Below are positions 23,201 to 34,420 of a stretch of DNA of 64,000 nt, piece by piece. The stretch lies in contig NC_081411.1 in the NCBI RefSeq assembly GCF_030272615.1, forward strand, positions 839,051,388-839,115,387. The letters are read 5' to 3'. Under the pieces are notes generated by a model that saw nothing but the letters and a program-made list of their open reading frames with translations, did not search any database and was not told where the DNA came from. Source of the stretch: Cryptomeria japonica. Taxonomy: Eukaryota > Streptophyta > Pinopsida > Cupressales > Cupressaceae. Numbering within the stretch: the first letter of the stretch is position 1; each line of letters opens with the position of its first letter. Position numbers and translations under genes: made by a program.

Positions 23201-23597
23201 TGAATGATATCTTTAGTGATCTTAAACGGTTGCTCTTGTAGCCACATGAAATCATCATGCACTTGCTTAGTACAAACTTGACCCACTGGGGTTTGAACAC
23301 ACAGGGATAGGTTAGGGCTTTAGTCAATCCCTTGATTTTGATATGCTCATACTTGCTATCCATTTTACCATCTGTGCACAATTCATCATATGCATCTTTG
23401 ATCTCAACATGACCGAGTTCTTCAACATGACATTTTGTGAAGAATCTCACATCCTTGACTAACAAGACTTGATCCAGGATGAATGAAAAGGCTGTTTTGT
23501 CATCTAGTTTAGATGTAATTTTGGGAGTCAAAGAGTATTTTAGTGAGGGCTTCTCTGCATTCTTGACAACAATGGGGTCTTGGATCTTAGGTGCCAT
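20241..23597 (-). pseudogene. ORF2 of element B, about 1,119 codons, frameshifted
   Basis: ATG 23597 to TAA 20241-20243. Same domain order as ORF2 of C, with frameshifts near 23265, 22090 and 20650. The stretch that reads DHA-stop-A-stop-KM carries TGA at 23164-23166 and TAG at 23158-23160, exactly the two stops of element C. Conserved blocks include VKDVRFF--C-VEELGHVEI, DLAYKIVKKGMK-DLCEVLLKN and IRERSLVHLF-DMSI-EIKEH. Function unknown. The protein is long, partly basic and partly acidic, with a coiled-coil tail; an N-terminal resemblance to plant retroelement 'putative plant transposon protein' domains is possible but untested. Confidence 0.8.
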
Positions 23598-24148
23598 TTT
23601 GATTTCAGATAAAAATTGACATAGGAACCTTAGGGTTTGAGAACTTAACAAATGGCAGACGCTTCACACTCAGTAGATAATAACAACTTAATGAGTTTGG
23701 TAAACCAACTTAGCAATGCGATGAGATTCGATGTAAATACCTTAGATTTTTGTTTGAAGATGGTTTGATCGCCTTGATTCCCTCTACTCTGCTTCTCAAA
23801 AACTTGGTAAATGAAAATGACCACGAAAAACCTTTAAGTACTAAAAAATACCTTATCGAGCTTCGTGCAAGTTAGGTCAAAGACATTAAATGCACTTAGT
23901 TCACTTAACTTTCTTTCCCTTTTTTGTGCTTTAACCGAGTAACCAAATTTCCTTCATATACCGACTTGACAGGCTTCTTGAATTCACCAACTTGATAGAT
24001 TTCCTATAAAGTGCTCCAAAAGACTTTGATAGAATTTCAAACCTACTACTACGTCTTACTATGTAGATTTTGAATTTAGTACATACTAAAATAGGAACTG
24101 TTTAAGATTTAACCTTGTGAGAATGCAATCCCTTCATACCTTTACCGA
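23598..24148 (-). other. Gag-ORF2 spacer of element B
   Basis: 551 bases without a frame. It contains the intact site (23941-23980) that element B interrupts in its relative C. The part next to ORF2 (ATTAAATGCA, then ACTTAAAGG and CTTAGGGTTTG-like text) is conserved with C and resembles a plant 5' untranslated leader. Confidence 0.7.
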
Positions 24149-25501
24149 TTAATTTGGAGTGGGAGCACCTAACTCGGTAGGTAAGGTGCTTTCTTTATTT
24201 GACATAATTTCCTTCTTTCTCCAAATCATCTTCAATTTCTCTTTTATTTTCTCAGTGTCTTCTCTAGGTTGATCTCTGCAATCTCCAGCCAAGTGTCCAA
24301 CTTTGTGACAATGAAAACATGCCCTACCAAGATTTCTCCATGATCTTTGGTTATTCATTCCAAACCTTATAAAATAGTTGGCACTTATATGTCCATATCT
24401 TCCATAACATTCACACCATATCCTTGTATTGTAATCCCATGGTACTGCAAAATATTGTCGGTAAGGATCTGTGTGAGTTTGGTAACCTCTAGTATTTGCT
24501 CGATGTGTAGACCACATGTGGTTCTTTTGCTTAAACCAACACTTCTCGGTACTATGTCCATATCTATTGCAGTTTTTACAAAACACTTTGAATTTTGCCT
24601 TCTGATAATTGTTAATAGACTTTGTCCTACATTGATTAGATGTGTGACCATATTTATTGCAATTGTAACAATAACCATTGGTCTTAGTGGCATTCAGTTG
24701 CTTACCTTTTCTATTTTGACACATGTTGGCAGTATGACCTTGATTTCCATAGTAGTAGCAAATAGGCTTCTTCCTTTTGATGTTACTCCTTTTTCCAGCT
24801 TGTTTTGATGATTCTCCTTTCTTGGTAGTGCAGATTCCCTTCTTGGTAGAGTCTTTTCCTTTGTAACCAAGTCCTCCTTCTTTGTAGGGTCATCTTGTGT
24901 TTAGTTGCTCATTCAACATATTTGATGCTTCATAACTCTTCTTTAGTGTTTCCTTGGATTTATTCTTTGTTTCAAGTTCATTGCTCAACCTTGATACTTC
25001 AAGTTTCAATGCTTTATTCTCATCATCTTTCAGATTTGCTTCATGATGTGCATAACCTAGTTGATCTGTCATATTTTGTTGAATCTTAGTCAACCTTATG
25101 ATTTCATCATCCTTATCAGATTCTAAAGCTTCAAGTTGTTGTTTCTCTCTTTCTAGATCTCTTACTTTGTCCTCGGTTGTCCTCAATGCATCAAGATTTT
25201 TAGTCATTTGTGTGCTGAAATGTTCATGTTCTCTTTTCATTGCTTTTAGTTGATCAACCAGTGCTTTGTTCTTTTCTTTCAATTATCCAATCATTTCTTC
25301 AGTCTCTTCAGACATACTATTCTCAGATGATGTCTCAATTTGTTCCATTAACTCTTGAGAGTCCTACAAATCATCAGATAATCTTCTTCTCACTTTTAGA
25401 GATTTTTACATTTGCCTTTGCATGTCTGCAATCACTTGATTAGCATGATCCAGCTCTTCTTGCAGATACACAATCCTCCAAGATTGTTTGTAGCCTTCCA
25501 T
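24149..25501 (-). pseudogene. gag: Gag of element B: coiled coil plus five zinc knuckles
   Basis: ATG 25501 to TAA 24149, 451 codons in one frame with a few in-frame stops (for example near 24892 and 25318). Residues about 60-200 are heptad-like Leu/Lys/Glu (coiled coil). Then five knuckle-like motifs: CYYYGNQGHTANMC (second Cys is Tyr), CYNCNKYGHTSNQC, CKNCNRYGHSTEKC, CECYGRYGHISANY (incomplete) and CFHCHKVGHLAGDC. Such CX2CX4HX4C fingers bind RNA. Copia gags usually have one, Sirevirus gags sometimes two or three. The basic tail ends at a stop, with no protease following. Confidence 0.85.
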
Positions 25502-25549
25502 TGATAAGATCTTTCTCTTGAGGTAGTTAAACCCTTTTCCAAGATTGAA

Positions 25550-25561
25550 GCTCTGATAACA
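25550..25561 (-). promoter_or_regulatory. Primer-binding site of element B, mutated
   Basis: Minus strand TGTTATCAGAGC, one base different from the copia consensus TGGTATCAGAGC, two bases inside the LTR end. It orients B on the minus strand. Confidence 0.8.
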
Positions 25562-25563
25562 AT

Positions 25564-26762
25564 TGTTAGGCCCATTATGGAAAGCTAATGTACTGAGAGG
25601 GGAGGGGTGAATCAATACTTCAAATCCTTTTATCAACAATATCTTTACTGTTCTGCATAAACCAAAAACTGCTGTAACATAACATAAAGCTAAAACAAAT
25701 AAGTAATAATCATACATGATTCACTCCATAACACATGTATTTTGGTTACGCAGAAACTCTTGGTTAGAGAGAAAAAATGTGGTGGGGATGGCATCCACAA
25801 CTTCACTACTGCAATAATAAAGAGTGCTTGGTTAGAGCTACATATTTAGCTATTTCTAATCGCTTACCCTATTAGGAGTAAAAAGATCTATTAGATCTAC
25901 CTTGCTAAAGGATTTTACAACACTTTATATAAATGTTGCACCTGGTTAGAGGATTTACAATTTATAGACTTGATTAGAGTCTTTTACCCTGTTAAAGATT
26001 TCTATTACAACTTCAAGGTATTACAATAAGATTTTACAAATATCTGCAACTTTACATCTAAAATGCTGTAGCAGATTCTATGTGCTCAAAATAAGATTAC
26101 CTTGCCTATAGCATACCTCGGTAACTCATAAAGTAACTTGGTAAACCCTTCTATTTACTCTATTCTTTGATTGTTCTCTGATAACCTTCTCGATGACCTC
26201 TGTGTCTCTGTAACAGTCATAATACTCTGTGATTTCTCATGTATCACATCAATCTTGCTTCATACACATATGCACACACATTTCTCTCATTCACATATAT
26301 CTAACCCTAAATTCATGCTGTATAAATAGATTTCTTATGTCAGTGATTTGATTCATTGCTTTGATCTTACAAACATGATTTATGGAATAAATAACCATGC
26401 AAAATATTTCATTGGTTAGATGACCTCAAAATTATACAAAATCTATATGTGCAATTTCTAATGTGATAACGGTTCTATGTGCCTCGATCTTGTGACATGT
26501 TTTCATATGTGTGTCAAGGTTCAATGAATCTGGTAACATGTTTCACTTAGTTTATATCAACTCAGTGTAATATCTTTACTGCTCGGTAGACATGAAATAA
26601 CACTCGGTAGACAGCTCGGTGTATATTGGACTCTTTGACTGTTTTCCTTCTGTAACCGACTAGACTATTCATACTGACTAAATATTTTGGTAGTGGTAAC
26701 CAACTAGAGTATATAGAATGACTTTGTATATAAAACTAATGGCAATTTGATAAGTAGTAACA
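25564..26762 (-). repeat. 5' LTR of element B
   Basis: TGTTAGGCCC ... GTAACA with the primer site on its left. Its right neighbour is ATTTCC, the target duplication, followed by element C sequence. Confidence 0.9.
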
Positions 26763-26982
26763 ATTTCCTTCAGTAACCGACTTGACAGGCTTCCTGTATA
26801 CACTGACTTGATAGGCTTCCTATATACACCGACTTGACAAGTTTCCTGTAAAGTACTTTGGATAGAATTTCAAATTGACTAATTGCATCTTAACTATGCA
26901 GATTTTGAATTTTGTACATAACTGAATAGGAATTGTTATGATTTAACCTTTAGAGAATGTAGTCCCTTTATACCTTTTTTGA
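26763..26982 (-). other. Gag-ORF2 spacer of element C, right part
   Basis: Starts with the second ATTTCC (26763-26768). Together with 18300-18641 it forms the C spacer. It contains repeated phrases (ACCGACTTGACAGGCTTCC-like, near 26778, 26805 and 26828), a small triplication also hinted at in B near 23960-24000. Confidence 0.7.
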
Positions 26983-28199
26983 CTAACTTGGAATAGGTGC
27001 ACCTAACTCGGTAGGTAAGGTGCTTTCTTCATCTGACATGATTTCCTTCTTTTTCCAAATCATCTTGAATTTTTCTTTTATCTCTTCAGTGTCTCTTCTA
27101 GGTTGATCTCTGCAATCTCCAGCTAAATGTCCAACTCTATGACAATGAAAACATGCCATACCAAGATTTTTCCATGATTTTTGGTTATTCATTCCAAACC
27201 TTATAAAATAGTTAGCACTAATATGTCCATATCTTCCACAACATTTGCACCATATCCTTGTATTGTAATCCCATGGTACTACTGCATATTGTCGGTAATG
27301 ATTTGTGTGAGTTCGGTAACCTCTAGTGTTTGCTTGGTGTGGATACTGCATGTAGTTATTTTGCTTAGACCAGCACTTCTCGGTATTATGTCCATATCTA
27401 TTGTAGTTTCTACAAAACCCTTTGAATTTTGCCTTCTGATAGTTGTTAACAAATTTTTTCCTACATTGGTTAGATGTGTGACCATATTTATTGCAATTGT
27501 AACAATATCCATTGGACTTAGTGATATTCGGTTTCTTACCTTTTCTAATCTGGCATATGTTGGTAGTACGACCTTGATTTCCATAGTAGTAGAAAATAGG
27601 ATTCTTCCTTTTGATGTTATTCCTATTTCCAACTTGCTTTGATGATTCTCCTCTCCCGGTAGTATGAATTGCTTTCTTGGTTGATTCTTTTCCTTTGTAA
27701 CTGAGTCCTACATCTTTGTTGGGTCTTCTTGTATTCAGTTGCTCATCCAACATCTTTGATGCTTCATAACTCTTCTTCAATGTTTCTTTGGATTTCTTCT
27801 CTGTTTCAAGTTCACCAGTCAACCTTGATACTTCAATTTTCAATGCTTGATTTCCATCATTCTTTAGAATTGCTTCATGATGTGCATAACCTAGTTGATC
27901 GGTCATATTTTTTTGAATACTAGTTAGCCTTATGATTTCATCATTCTTTCCAGATACTAAGACTTCAAGTTGTTGTTTCTCTCTTTGTAGATCTCTTTCT
28001 TTATCCTCAACTATTCTTAATGCATCTAGATTTTCAGTCATCTGTGTACTGAAATGTTATCCTGCAAGTCATCAGATAATCTTCTTCTTACTTTTAGAGA
28101 TTTTTGCATTTGCCTTTTCATGTCTACAATCAATTTATTTGCATGATCCAACTCTTCTTGCAGATATACAATCTTCCAAGATTGTTTATAGCCTTCCAT
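26983..28199 (-). pseudogene. gag: Gag of element C, with internal deletion
   Basis: ATG 28199 to TAG 26983-26985. Compared with the B gag, about 140 bases are missing near 28060, which shifts the frame; from 28041 on a long frame of 352 codons stays open. It keeps the coiled coil and the knuckles CYNCNKYGHTSNQC and CFHCHRVGHLAGDC; the others are damaged (FYYYGNQGRTTNIC, CRNYNRYGHNTEKC, CKCCGRYGHISANY). No protease or pol follows. The open 352 codons suggest that the deletion is fairly recent or that selection kept the knuckle half. Confidence 0.85.
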
Positions 28200-28247
28200 T
28201 GATAAGATCTTTCTCTTTAGATAGTTAAACCCTTTTTCAAGATTCAA

Positions 28248-28259
28248 GCTTTGATACCA
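28248..28259 (-). promoter_or_regulatory. Primer-binding site of element C
   Basis: Minus strand TGGTATCAAAGC, one base off the copia consensus, two bases from the LTR end. Confidence 0.8.
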
Positions 28260-28261
28260 AT

Positions 28262-29404
28262 TGTTAGGCCCAATATGGAAAGCTAATGTACTGAGAGGGG
28301 AGGGGTGAATCAGTACTCCAAAACCTTTCTTCAATAACAACCTTACTGTTATGCATAAACATAATAGTGCAGTAACATAAAATAAAGCTAAAACAAATAA
28401 GTAACAATCATACATGATTCACTCCATAACACATATATTTTGGTTACACAGAATCTCTTGGTTAGAGAGAAAAACTGCGGTGGGGATGACACCCACAACT
28501 TAACTACTACAATAATAAAGATTGCTCGGTTAGAGCTACATTTAGCTATTTATGATAGCTTACCCTGTTAGGAGTAACAAGATCTATTAGATCTACCTTG
28601 CTAAAGGATTTTACAACATTAATCTGAATGCTGCACCTGGTTAGAGGATTTACAATTTATAGACTTGGCTAGAGTCTTTTACCCTATTAAGGGTTTCTCT
28701 TTCAACTTCACAATATTACAATAAAATCATTACAAATATCTACAACTTTACGTCTGAAATGTTATAGCAGATTCTATGTGCTCAGAATAAGATTACCTTG
28801 CTTATAGCATACCTCGGTAACCCATATTGTAACTCAGTGAACCCTTCTGTTTACTTTGTTCTTCGACTGTTCTCTGATAACCTTCTTGGTGACCTCTCTG
28901 TGTCTCTGTAACAGTCTTCCTTCATACATATATGCACACACCTTGTTCTTAATCCATGCTGTATAAATAGATTTCTTAAAATGGTGATCTAATTCATTGA
29001 TTTGATCTTACAAATAAGATTCCTCTAATAAATAACTAAACAAAATATTTCATTGGTTAGATTGACCTTGTAATCATACACAATCTTCTAGTGCAATTTC
29101 CAATGTAATAATGGTTAGATGTGCCTTGATCTTGTAACACATTTTCATGTGCATGGCCAGGTTCAATGTATCTGGTAACACATTTCACTCGGTGAATATC
29201 AACTTGGTGTGTTAACTTTACTACTCGGTAGCTATAAAAAGATACTCGGTAAACAGCTCAGTGAATACTACATTCTATGACTGCTTTCTTCTGTAACCGA
29301 CTAGACTGTTCATACCGACTGCATGATTTGGTAATGCTAACCAACTAGAATATATAGTATGAATTTGAATATAAAAACTAATGGGAATTTGATAAGTAGT
29401 AACA
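28262..29404 (-). repeat. 5' LTR of element C
   Basis: TGTTAGGCCC ... GTAACA, 1,143 bases against 1,142 for its partner at 13411-14552. ATAGC (29405-29409) follows directly, matching 13406-13410. Confidence 0.9.
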
Positions 29405-29943
29405 ATAGCATATTCATCATTAAAGCATTCTTGCAAACATAGTAAAAATTCATTACAAATATCAAAGTAAAATCTCTCGTATGATGGTCCATCCAACATA
29501 ATAACTATTTTACAAATATCTATATCTGAACAGTCGATATTTGAAAACCATTCTAATTCACTTCTATTTTCCATTATAATAACTAGTGGTTCTTGATCAA
29601 CATTGTGTACATTCAGATCACTGTATGATGAAGAAACATTGTCGTTCACCTTTTCACCAAAATTATCCTCATGTATAATAAAACATTCCAATTCTGGTTT
29701 CAAAATGTCATGTGGAGTAACAAAGCAATAGTCTTCTTCATCTATTTCATAGCCTCGGTCAATATCATTGAACTCCACACTCTCATATTCAGTGTCAGGA
29801 TTTGTAACATCATAAAGAAAATTACATTCACATTCGCTAATCACAAATGTTTCTAGATCAATTTTAGAGAAACCCTCAAAATCATTAGGACAATAAGTTT
29901 TGGCATAACCTATTTGATGCAGAAGGTTTGGTGTTGTACACAA
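29405..29943 (-). pseudogene. Acidic ORF L, N-terminal part
   Basis: Open on the minus strand from about 29943 to the C insertion site. The product is very acidic (Asp/Glu/Asn), with no recognised motif; the segment YFDICNEFLLCLQECFNDEYA aligns, in part, with FYEEMFLSSLQACIMDEY of the plus-strand homologue near 2250-2310. It continues at 13410 after removal of C. The upstream end is cut abruptly at the edge of element K, so the start of the gene is probably on the far side of K, outside the window. Confidence 0.65.
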
Positions 29944-31487
29944 CTTGATTTATTTTCTCCCTTCAAAGGGTCTTCATTTGACACCATCCAATGGTGTATT
30001 GTCTTCAGCCTTCCTAAGTCTTGGTATCCTTCCCAAGGATCTCTCTCAAAAAGACAACTCACAAGTGACAAGGAGTCTTCTACTCCTACTAACTCAACCC
30101 CTTCAACCAAGAACACTTAACAATCCCAAACCCTTAAAAAATAGGATCTTTTGCTCAAATACTGAAGTATGAAATTTGTGGATGAAACATCATGTGAGAC
30201 AAGGAATTTGCACAAACTTGGAACTCTTGATCAGGTTTTGCAAGACCCCCAATGTCCTTTACCCTTAGAGACCTAGTAAGGTCTACAAGTAATTAGGCTT
30301 CCTATTTGGGTTTTCTCAAAATCACTTCCAAAATTCCTTAACAAACCTAACATAAATTATATATTTGGATATCTTTTTGGATTCCCTTAGAGACTTCACA
30401 CTTTGGCATCTGGGTTTTGTGTTTAAGGGGTCTTTCCACACTACCCCTAATTAGCCCTCTCTAGTCGGTATTGGAGATTTGGCACTATAAGTCTTCACCA
30501 ATCACATTGGAAGGAGGTTTTGGCACTTATCAGAGGTCTTCACATGTGAAAGGGTCCCTCCCATGCCAAGTTTACTCACCCTTCAATCCACTATCCAAGG
30601 GTTTCATCCACTTTTTCTGTTGCACAAGCTTTCCACATAAGAGATGTCAAGCCTAGGGCATAATCTTAAAAATAACAAATGACACTTCTTGCCTCCCAAA
30701 CTAATTGGAACACTTAATATACAAGCCAATTCAACATTCCCTAAGGTTTTAGTCCATTCCCATGGAGGAATGTTGAATCGTGACCATTTTTGCATGAAAA
30801 CCCTGGTTTTAAGGGTTTCTCAGACCAACGATAAAGAAAATCGTCTAACTTTCAAAACAAAGAGTTTCAATGCCTCACACCAATGCCAAATGAAATATGA
30901 TTCAAAGAATAAACTTGTATTTATCTTAATTAATTCCAATCATTCGTACAAATTCCTACAAAGTGCAGAAAACTCAAGGAAAATGGAGTAAAATATAGTT
31001 TCAGATTGATTTGGAAACAAGAATTTCATCACCAACTTCTCCTAACTTGTTGGCATCATTCCTCAGGTTTATATCATGCCAAGGAACTCCTCCAACCACC
31101 CCCCAATGTGTACATTCAACCAACTAACCATTGGGCAACCAAGAATGCAAAAACTTGACAAAGTTGCTCATGACAACATTGCAACTTTTGACCGTTATGA
31201 CAATTTAGCTTTTTCCTTCACACCAAAAGGCCAAGAATTAACACACAACATTTCTAAGACTCCCAAACACCAAAAATTAAAATAAAATTCCCATATAAGG
31301 CTTTGGACCAAGTTTACACATCTTGGAGCCTTATGGCTTATTACATTGTCTTAGGACCACCATGGACATCACCATGGATCAACATGGAACAACACACATC
31401 CTACCACAAAATATCACCATGGATCAACACACATCGTAATGATGCAAACTTGTATCGTAGTGCCCTTGCACCATACTACCCGGGACA
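29932..31487 (-). repeat. Putative 3' LTR of chromovirus K
   Basis: Between the end of the chromodomain frame (about 31512) and the start of ORF L there are roughly 1.55 kb without a convincing frame. Minus-strand TGTCCCGGGT at 31487 could be the LTR start, after a purine-rich AAGGGACTTGAG, and plus-strand TGTTGTACAC at 29932 the other end. No partner is in the window, so both ends are tentative. CACCATGGA/CATCACCATGG phrases repeat near 31360-31430. Confidence 0.4.
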
Positions 31488-31511
31488 TGGAAACTCAAGT
31501 CCCTTGAGTTT

Positions 31512-34415
31512 CTATCTAGGTGACTGTGGTTCCATGCTTTGTGATATCACCTTTAGACATCCATATAGATTCAGATTCAGGAAGCCCCTTTCATTTGACT
31601 AGGTAGTCCTTGTACACTCCTTTTTTGGTTTATTTGATCACCTTGGAGTCAAGAATTCACTCCAATTCCATTATCTTGCTAGGTGTAAGATCCTTCACCC
31701 CATCTAAATCCTGTTCCACAAGAGATGAATCATGTGTTGCATCAGTCAAAGACCCCTTGAAAGCTATTAGATCACACACATTGAAGATGGGAGATACTCC
31801 CAAGTCTGGTGGAAGTTGAACTTCATATGCATTGTTGCCAAATTTGTGAACCACTCAGAGAGGACCTATTTTCTTCATGAGCAGTTTCAAGGGTTTGCCC
31901 TTGGGTAGTCTCTCTTTCCTTAGGTAGGCCATCACCAAATCCCCTACTTTGAACCGAAAATCTCTCCTCTTAACATCTGATCTGAGTTTGTACTTTTAAA
32001 CACTTTGTTGAAGTCAAACTTTAACTTCATCATGAATCTCCTTCATAGTGATGGCAAAGTCTTCTCCTTGGGAACTCCTTTTGTCCATGCCTCCAAAATC
32101 TTTGAGTTCAAGTATCCCTCTAGGAGGTAAGTCATACACAACCTCAAATGGACTCCTCCCCATACTCCTATTAACTAAATCATTGTATGCATATTCATCT
32201 TGTCCATGCTGCTTGGTAAGACATCTAAGGAGATTGCCAAGAGATCTATTAACCACCTCAATTTTGCCATCAGTATGAGGGTGGTATGCTAAATAAAATG
32301 TTAGATTGGTACCCAAATTCTTCTAGAGAGTCCTCCAAAAATGACCCACAAAATTGGAGTCTCTATCAGTGACAATATTGAGAGGCAAACCATGTATCCT
32401 GACAACCTCTTTGAAGAACAAAACTGCAATATGAGATGCATCATTTGTGCATTTACATGGCACAAAATGAGCCATCTTACCGAACCTATCAATAATTACA
32501 AAGACACTATCAAACCCCCTAGGAGTTTTGGGCAACCCAAGTACAAAATCTATACTAAGGATTTCCCAAGGCGTAGTACAAATTAGTAAAGGCTGATATA
32601 ATCCAGAATTAGTTGAAACACCTTTGTCCCTTTGACAAATAGAAAAATGCTCAACAAATCTTCTTACTTTTGCTTGCATCTTAGACCAAAATTAAAACCT
32701 TGATACCTATTCCAAGGTCTTATCCAAACCAAAATGACCTCCAAGGTTGCCATTGTGCTTCTCCCTAATGATATTCTTCCTCTTAGAACATTGAGGATGC
32801 ATAGTTGATGCCCCTTGAAGAGAAATCCATACCGCAACATGAAATTAGGAAACTCAACAAGAAAAGAGTCAACAAACTTAGGACATACATCATATGCATC
32901 TTTAAAATCTTTATCTTCATTGTACATGGTTTTAAGAGAATCAACACCAATAATTTGCAACTGAATTTCTTGGATAGTGAGGGTTCTTCTGCTCAAAGCA
33001 TTTGAAACCTTGTTAGACACACCCTTCTTATGTTTGATGGTGAAGGTGTAAGGTTGGAGTTGTTCAACCCACTTGATGTGCCTTTGATTCAACTTCTCCT
33101 ATCCATTAAGAAAACTCAATGCATGGTTATCAATATAAACAATGAACTTCTTTGGAAGAAGGTAATAGCACCAATTTTTGAGTTCTTGGACCATTGCATA
33201 GAGCTCCAAATCATAGGTTGAATACATTTTCTTAGCCTCATTCAACTTCTCTGAAAAAGAATGCCACTAGATGTCCTTCATGACTAAGGACTGCACCTAT
33301 TTCCTACTTGCTTGCATCACATTCAACTGTAAAGAGTTGATCAAAGTTAGGGAGTCTCAATGTGGGAAGTTCTACAACCTTCCTCTTCAAAATATCAAAT
33401 CTTTGGGATGCCTTCTCTATGCATTCAAAATTGCATTTGATTCCTCCTTTTATAGTGTCAAGAATAGGAGCACAAACATGACTAAACCATTTGATGAAAT
33501 TTCTATAAAAAGAATCCAATCCATGAAAGCTCCTAACATCACCTACTGTCCTAGGTGTAGAACAATTGACAATAGATTCAACCTTTGAAGGGTCCATTTT
33601 CAAACATTAACTAGAAAGCACAAAGCCTAGATACACCAATTTAGTTTTTCATGAATTCACACTTCTCTAGATTGATTACCAATTTCTCCTCATGAAGCTT
33701 ACTCAAAACTTGATCCAAATGCTTCAAATGTTCTTCCTTGGACCTACTAAACACCAAGATGCCATCAAGATAAACAATAACAAATTTTCCAATGAATTCA
33801 ACCAATACCTCATTCATGAGGCGCATAAAGGCATTTGGTGCATTTGTGAGCCCAAATGGAATCACCATCCACTCATACAAGCTCTAATTAGATTTAAAGG
33901 TTGTTTTGCACTCATCACCGGGTCTGATTTTGATATGATGATAGCTTGATTTTAGATCAATCTTTGAAAAATAGCATGATCCTCCAAGATAGTTCATTAA
34001 GTCTTCAATCCTAGGCATAGGAAACCTGTACATAATTGTGATCTTGTTGATGGCCCTGGAATTGGTGCACATCCTCCATGTTCCATATTTTTTTGGTGCC
34101 AACATAGTAGGTACAACACATGGACCAAACTCCTCCTAATCAACACCTTATCTAGAAGTTCTTGCACTTGTCTTGCTATCTCTTCATTTTGACTAGGAAT
34201 CATCTTGAAGGCAACTTTGTTAGGCAAGGTTACACTAGGGATTAGAGAAATTTTATGACTGATATCTCTTATTGGAGGTAATTTATTAGGCATATCTTTG
34301 GCCACAAATCCCTTATATCTATTCATCATGACTTGTACTTCACTAGGAATCTCCTTCTTTTCACCATTTCTTGGTTTAGGTTCATCCCTTGGGTGCAAAA
34401 CTAAAGCATAACCTT
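31512..34415 (-). pseudogene. pol: Chromovirus K pol: RT, RNase H, integrase, chromodomain
   Basis: In order on the minus strand: pre-RT segment (PSEVQVMMNRYKGF, LPPIRDISHKISLIP; 34100-34400), RT core ([45 protein letters not shown], 33640-34105), RNase H (ECDASK near 33310), integrase zinc region (CQRDKG), integrase core with Asp in LSIDFVLGLP, Asp in VTDRDSNFVG and Glu in TDGKIEVVNRSLG, and a chromodomain-like end (YKDYLVK-KGLPESESIWM, about 31550-31665). The RT catalytic site reads YLDG instead of YLDD. Several frameshifts and stops, two within the chromodomain, make it inactive. Confidence 0.88.
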
Positions 34416-34420
34416 GGGTC

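Larger units (their letters stand above)
18642..26762 (-). mobile_element. Element B: pol-less LTR retrotransposon inside C
   Basis: Full-length, 8,121 bases, with 1,199-base LTRs at both ends, primer site, five-knuckle gag, spacer, ORF2 and polypurine tract. ATTTCC stands directly on both sides. B carries in its own spacer an intact copy of the sequence it interrupted in C, which proves the insertion point. No enzyme domain is present. Over the first 126 LTR bases I count about 6 differences. Confidence 0.92.
13411..29404 (-). mobile_element. Element C: pol-less LTR retrotransposon, split by element B
   Basis: Paired LTRs (28262-29404 and 13411-14552), flanked by the duplication ATAGC on both sides, enclose primer site, gag, spacer, ORF2 and polypurine tract, all minus strand. 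Without B and its duplicated target it is about 7.9 kb. No protease, integrase, RT or RNase H motif occurs anywhere in it. It is therefore non-autonomous, though gag-bearing, like the TR-GAG elements described from plants but with an extra large ORF. Over the first 126 bases of the two LTRs I count about 4 differences. Confidence 0.9.

Noticed and set aside
24347-24808. Hydrophobic plus-strand ORF of 153 codons, and its twin at 27181-27642
   Set aside because: Both are exact antisense of the zinc-knuckle gags of B and C; they recur only because the gags do.
13411-29404. Four similar 1.1-1.2 kb repeats as a tandem or CRISPR-like array
   Set aside because: They are the paired LTRs of B and C, with TG/CA ends, primer sites and polypurine tracts in the right places.
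30471-31602. Short plus-strand ORFs (30471, 30689, 31076, 31303)
   Set aside because: Inside the putative LTR of K, low complexity and without a recognised motif or homologue in the window.
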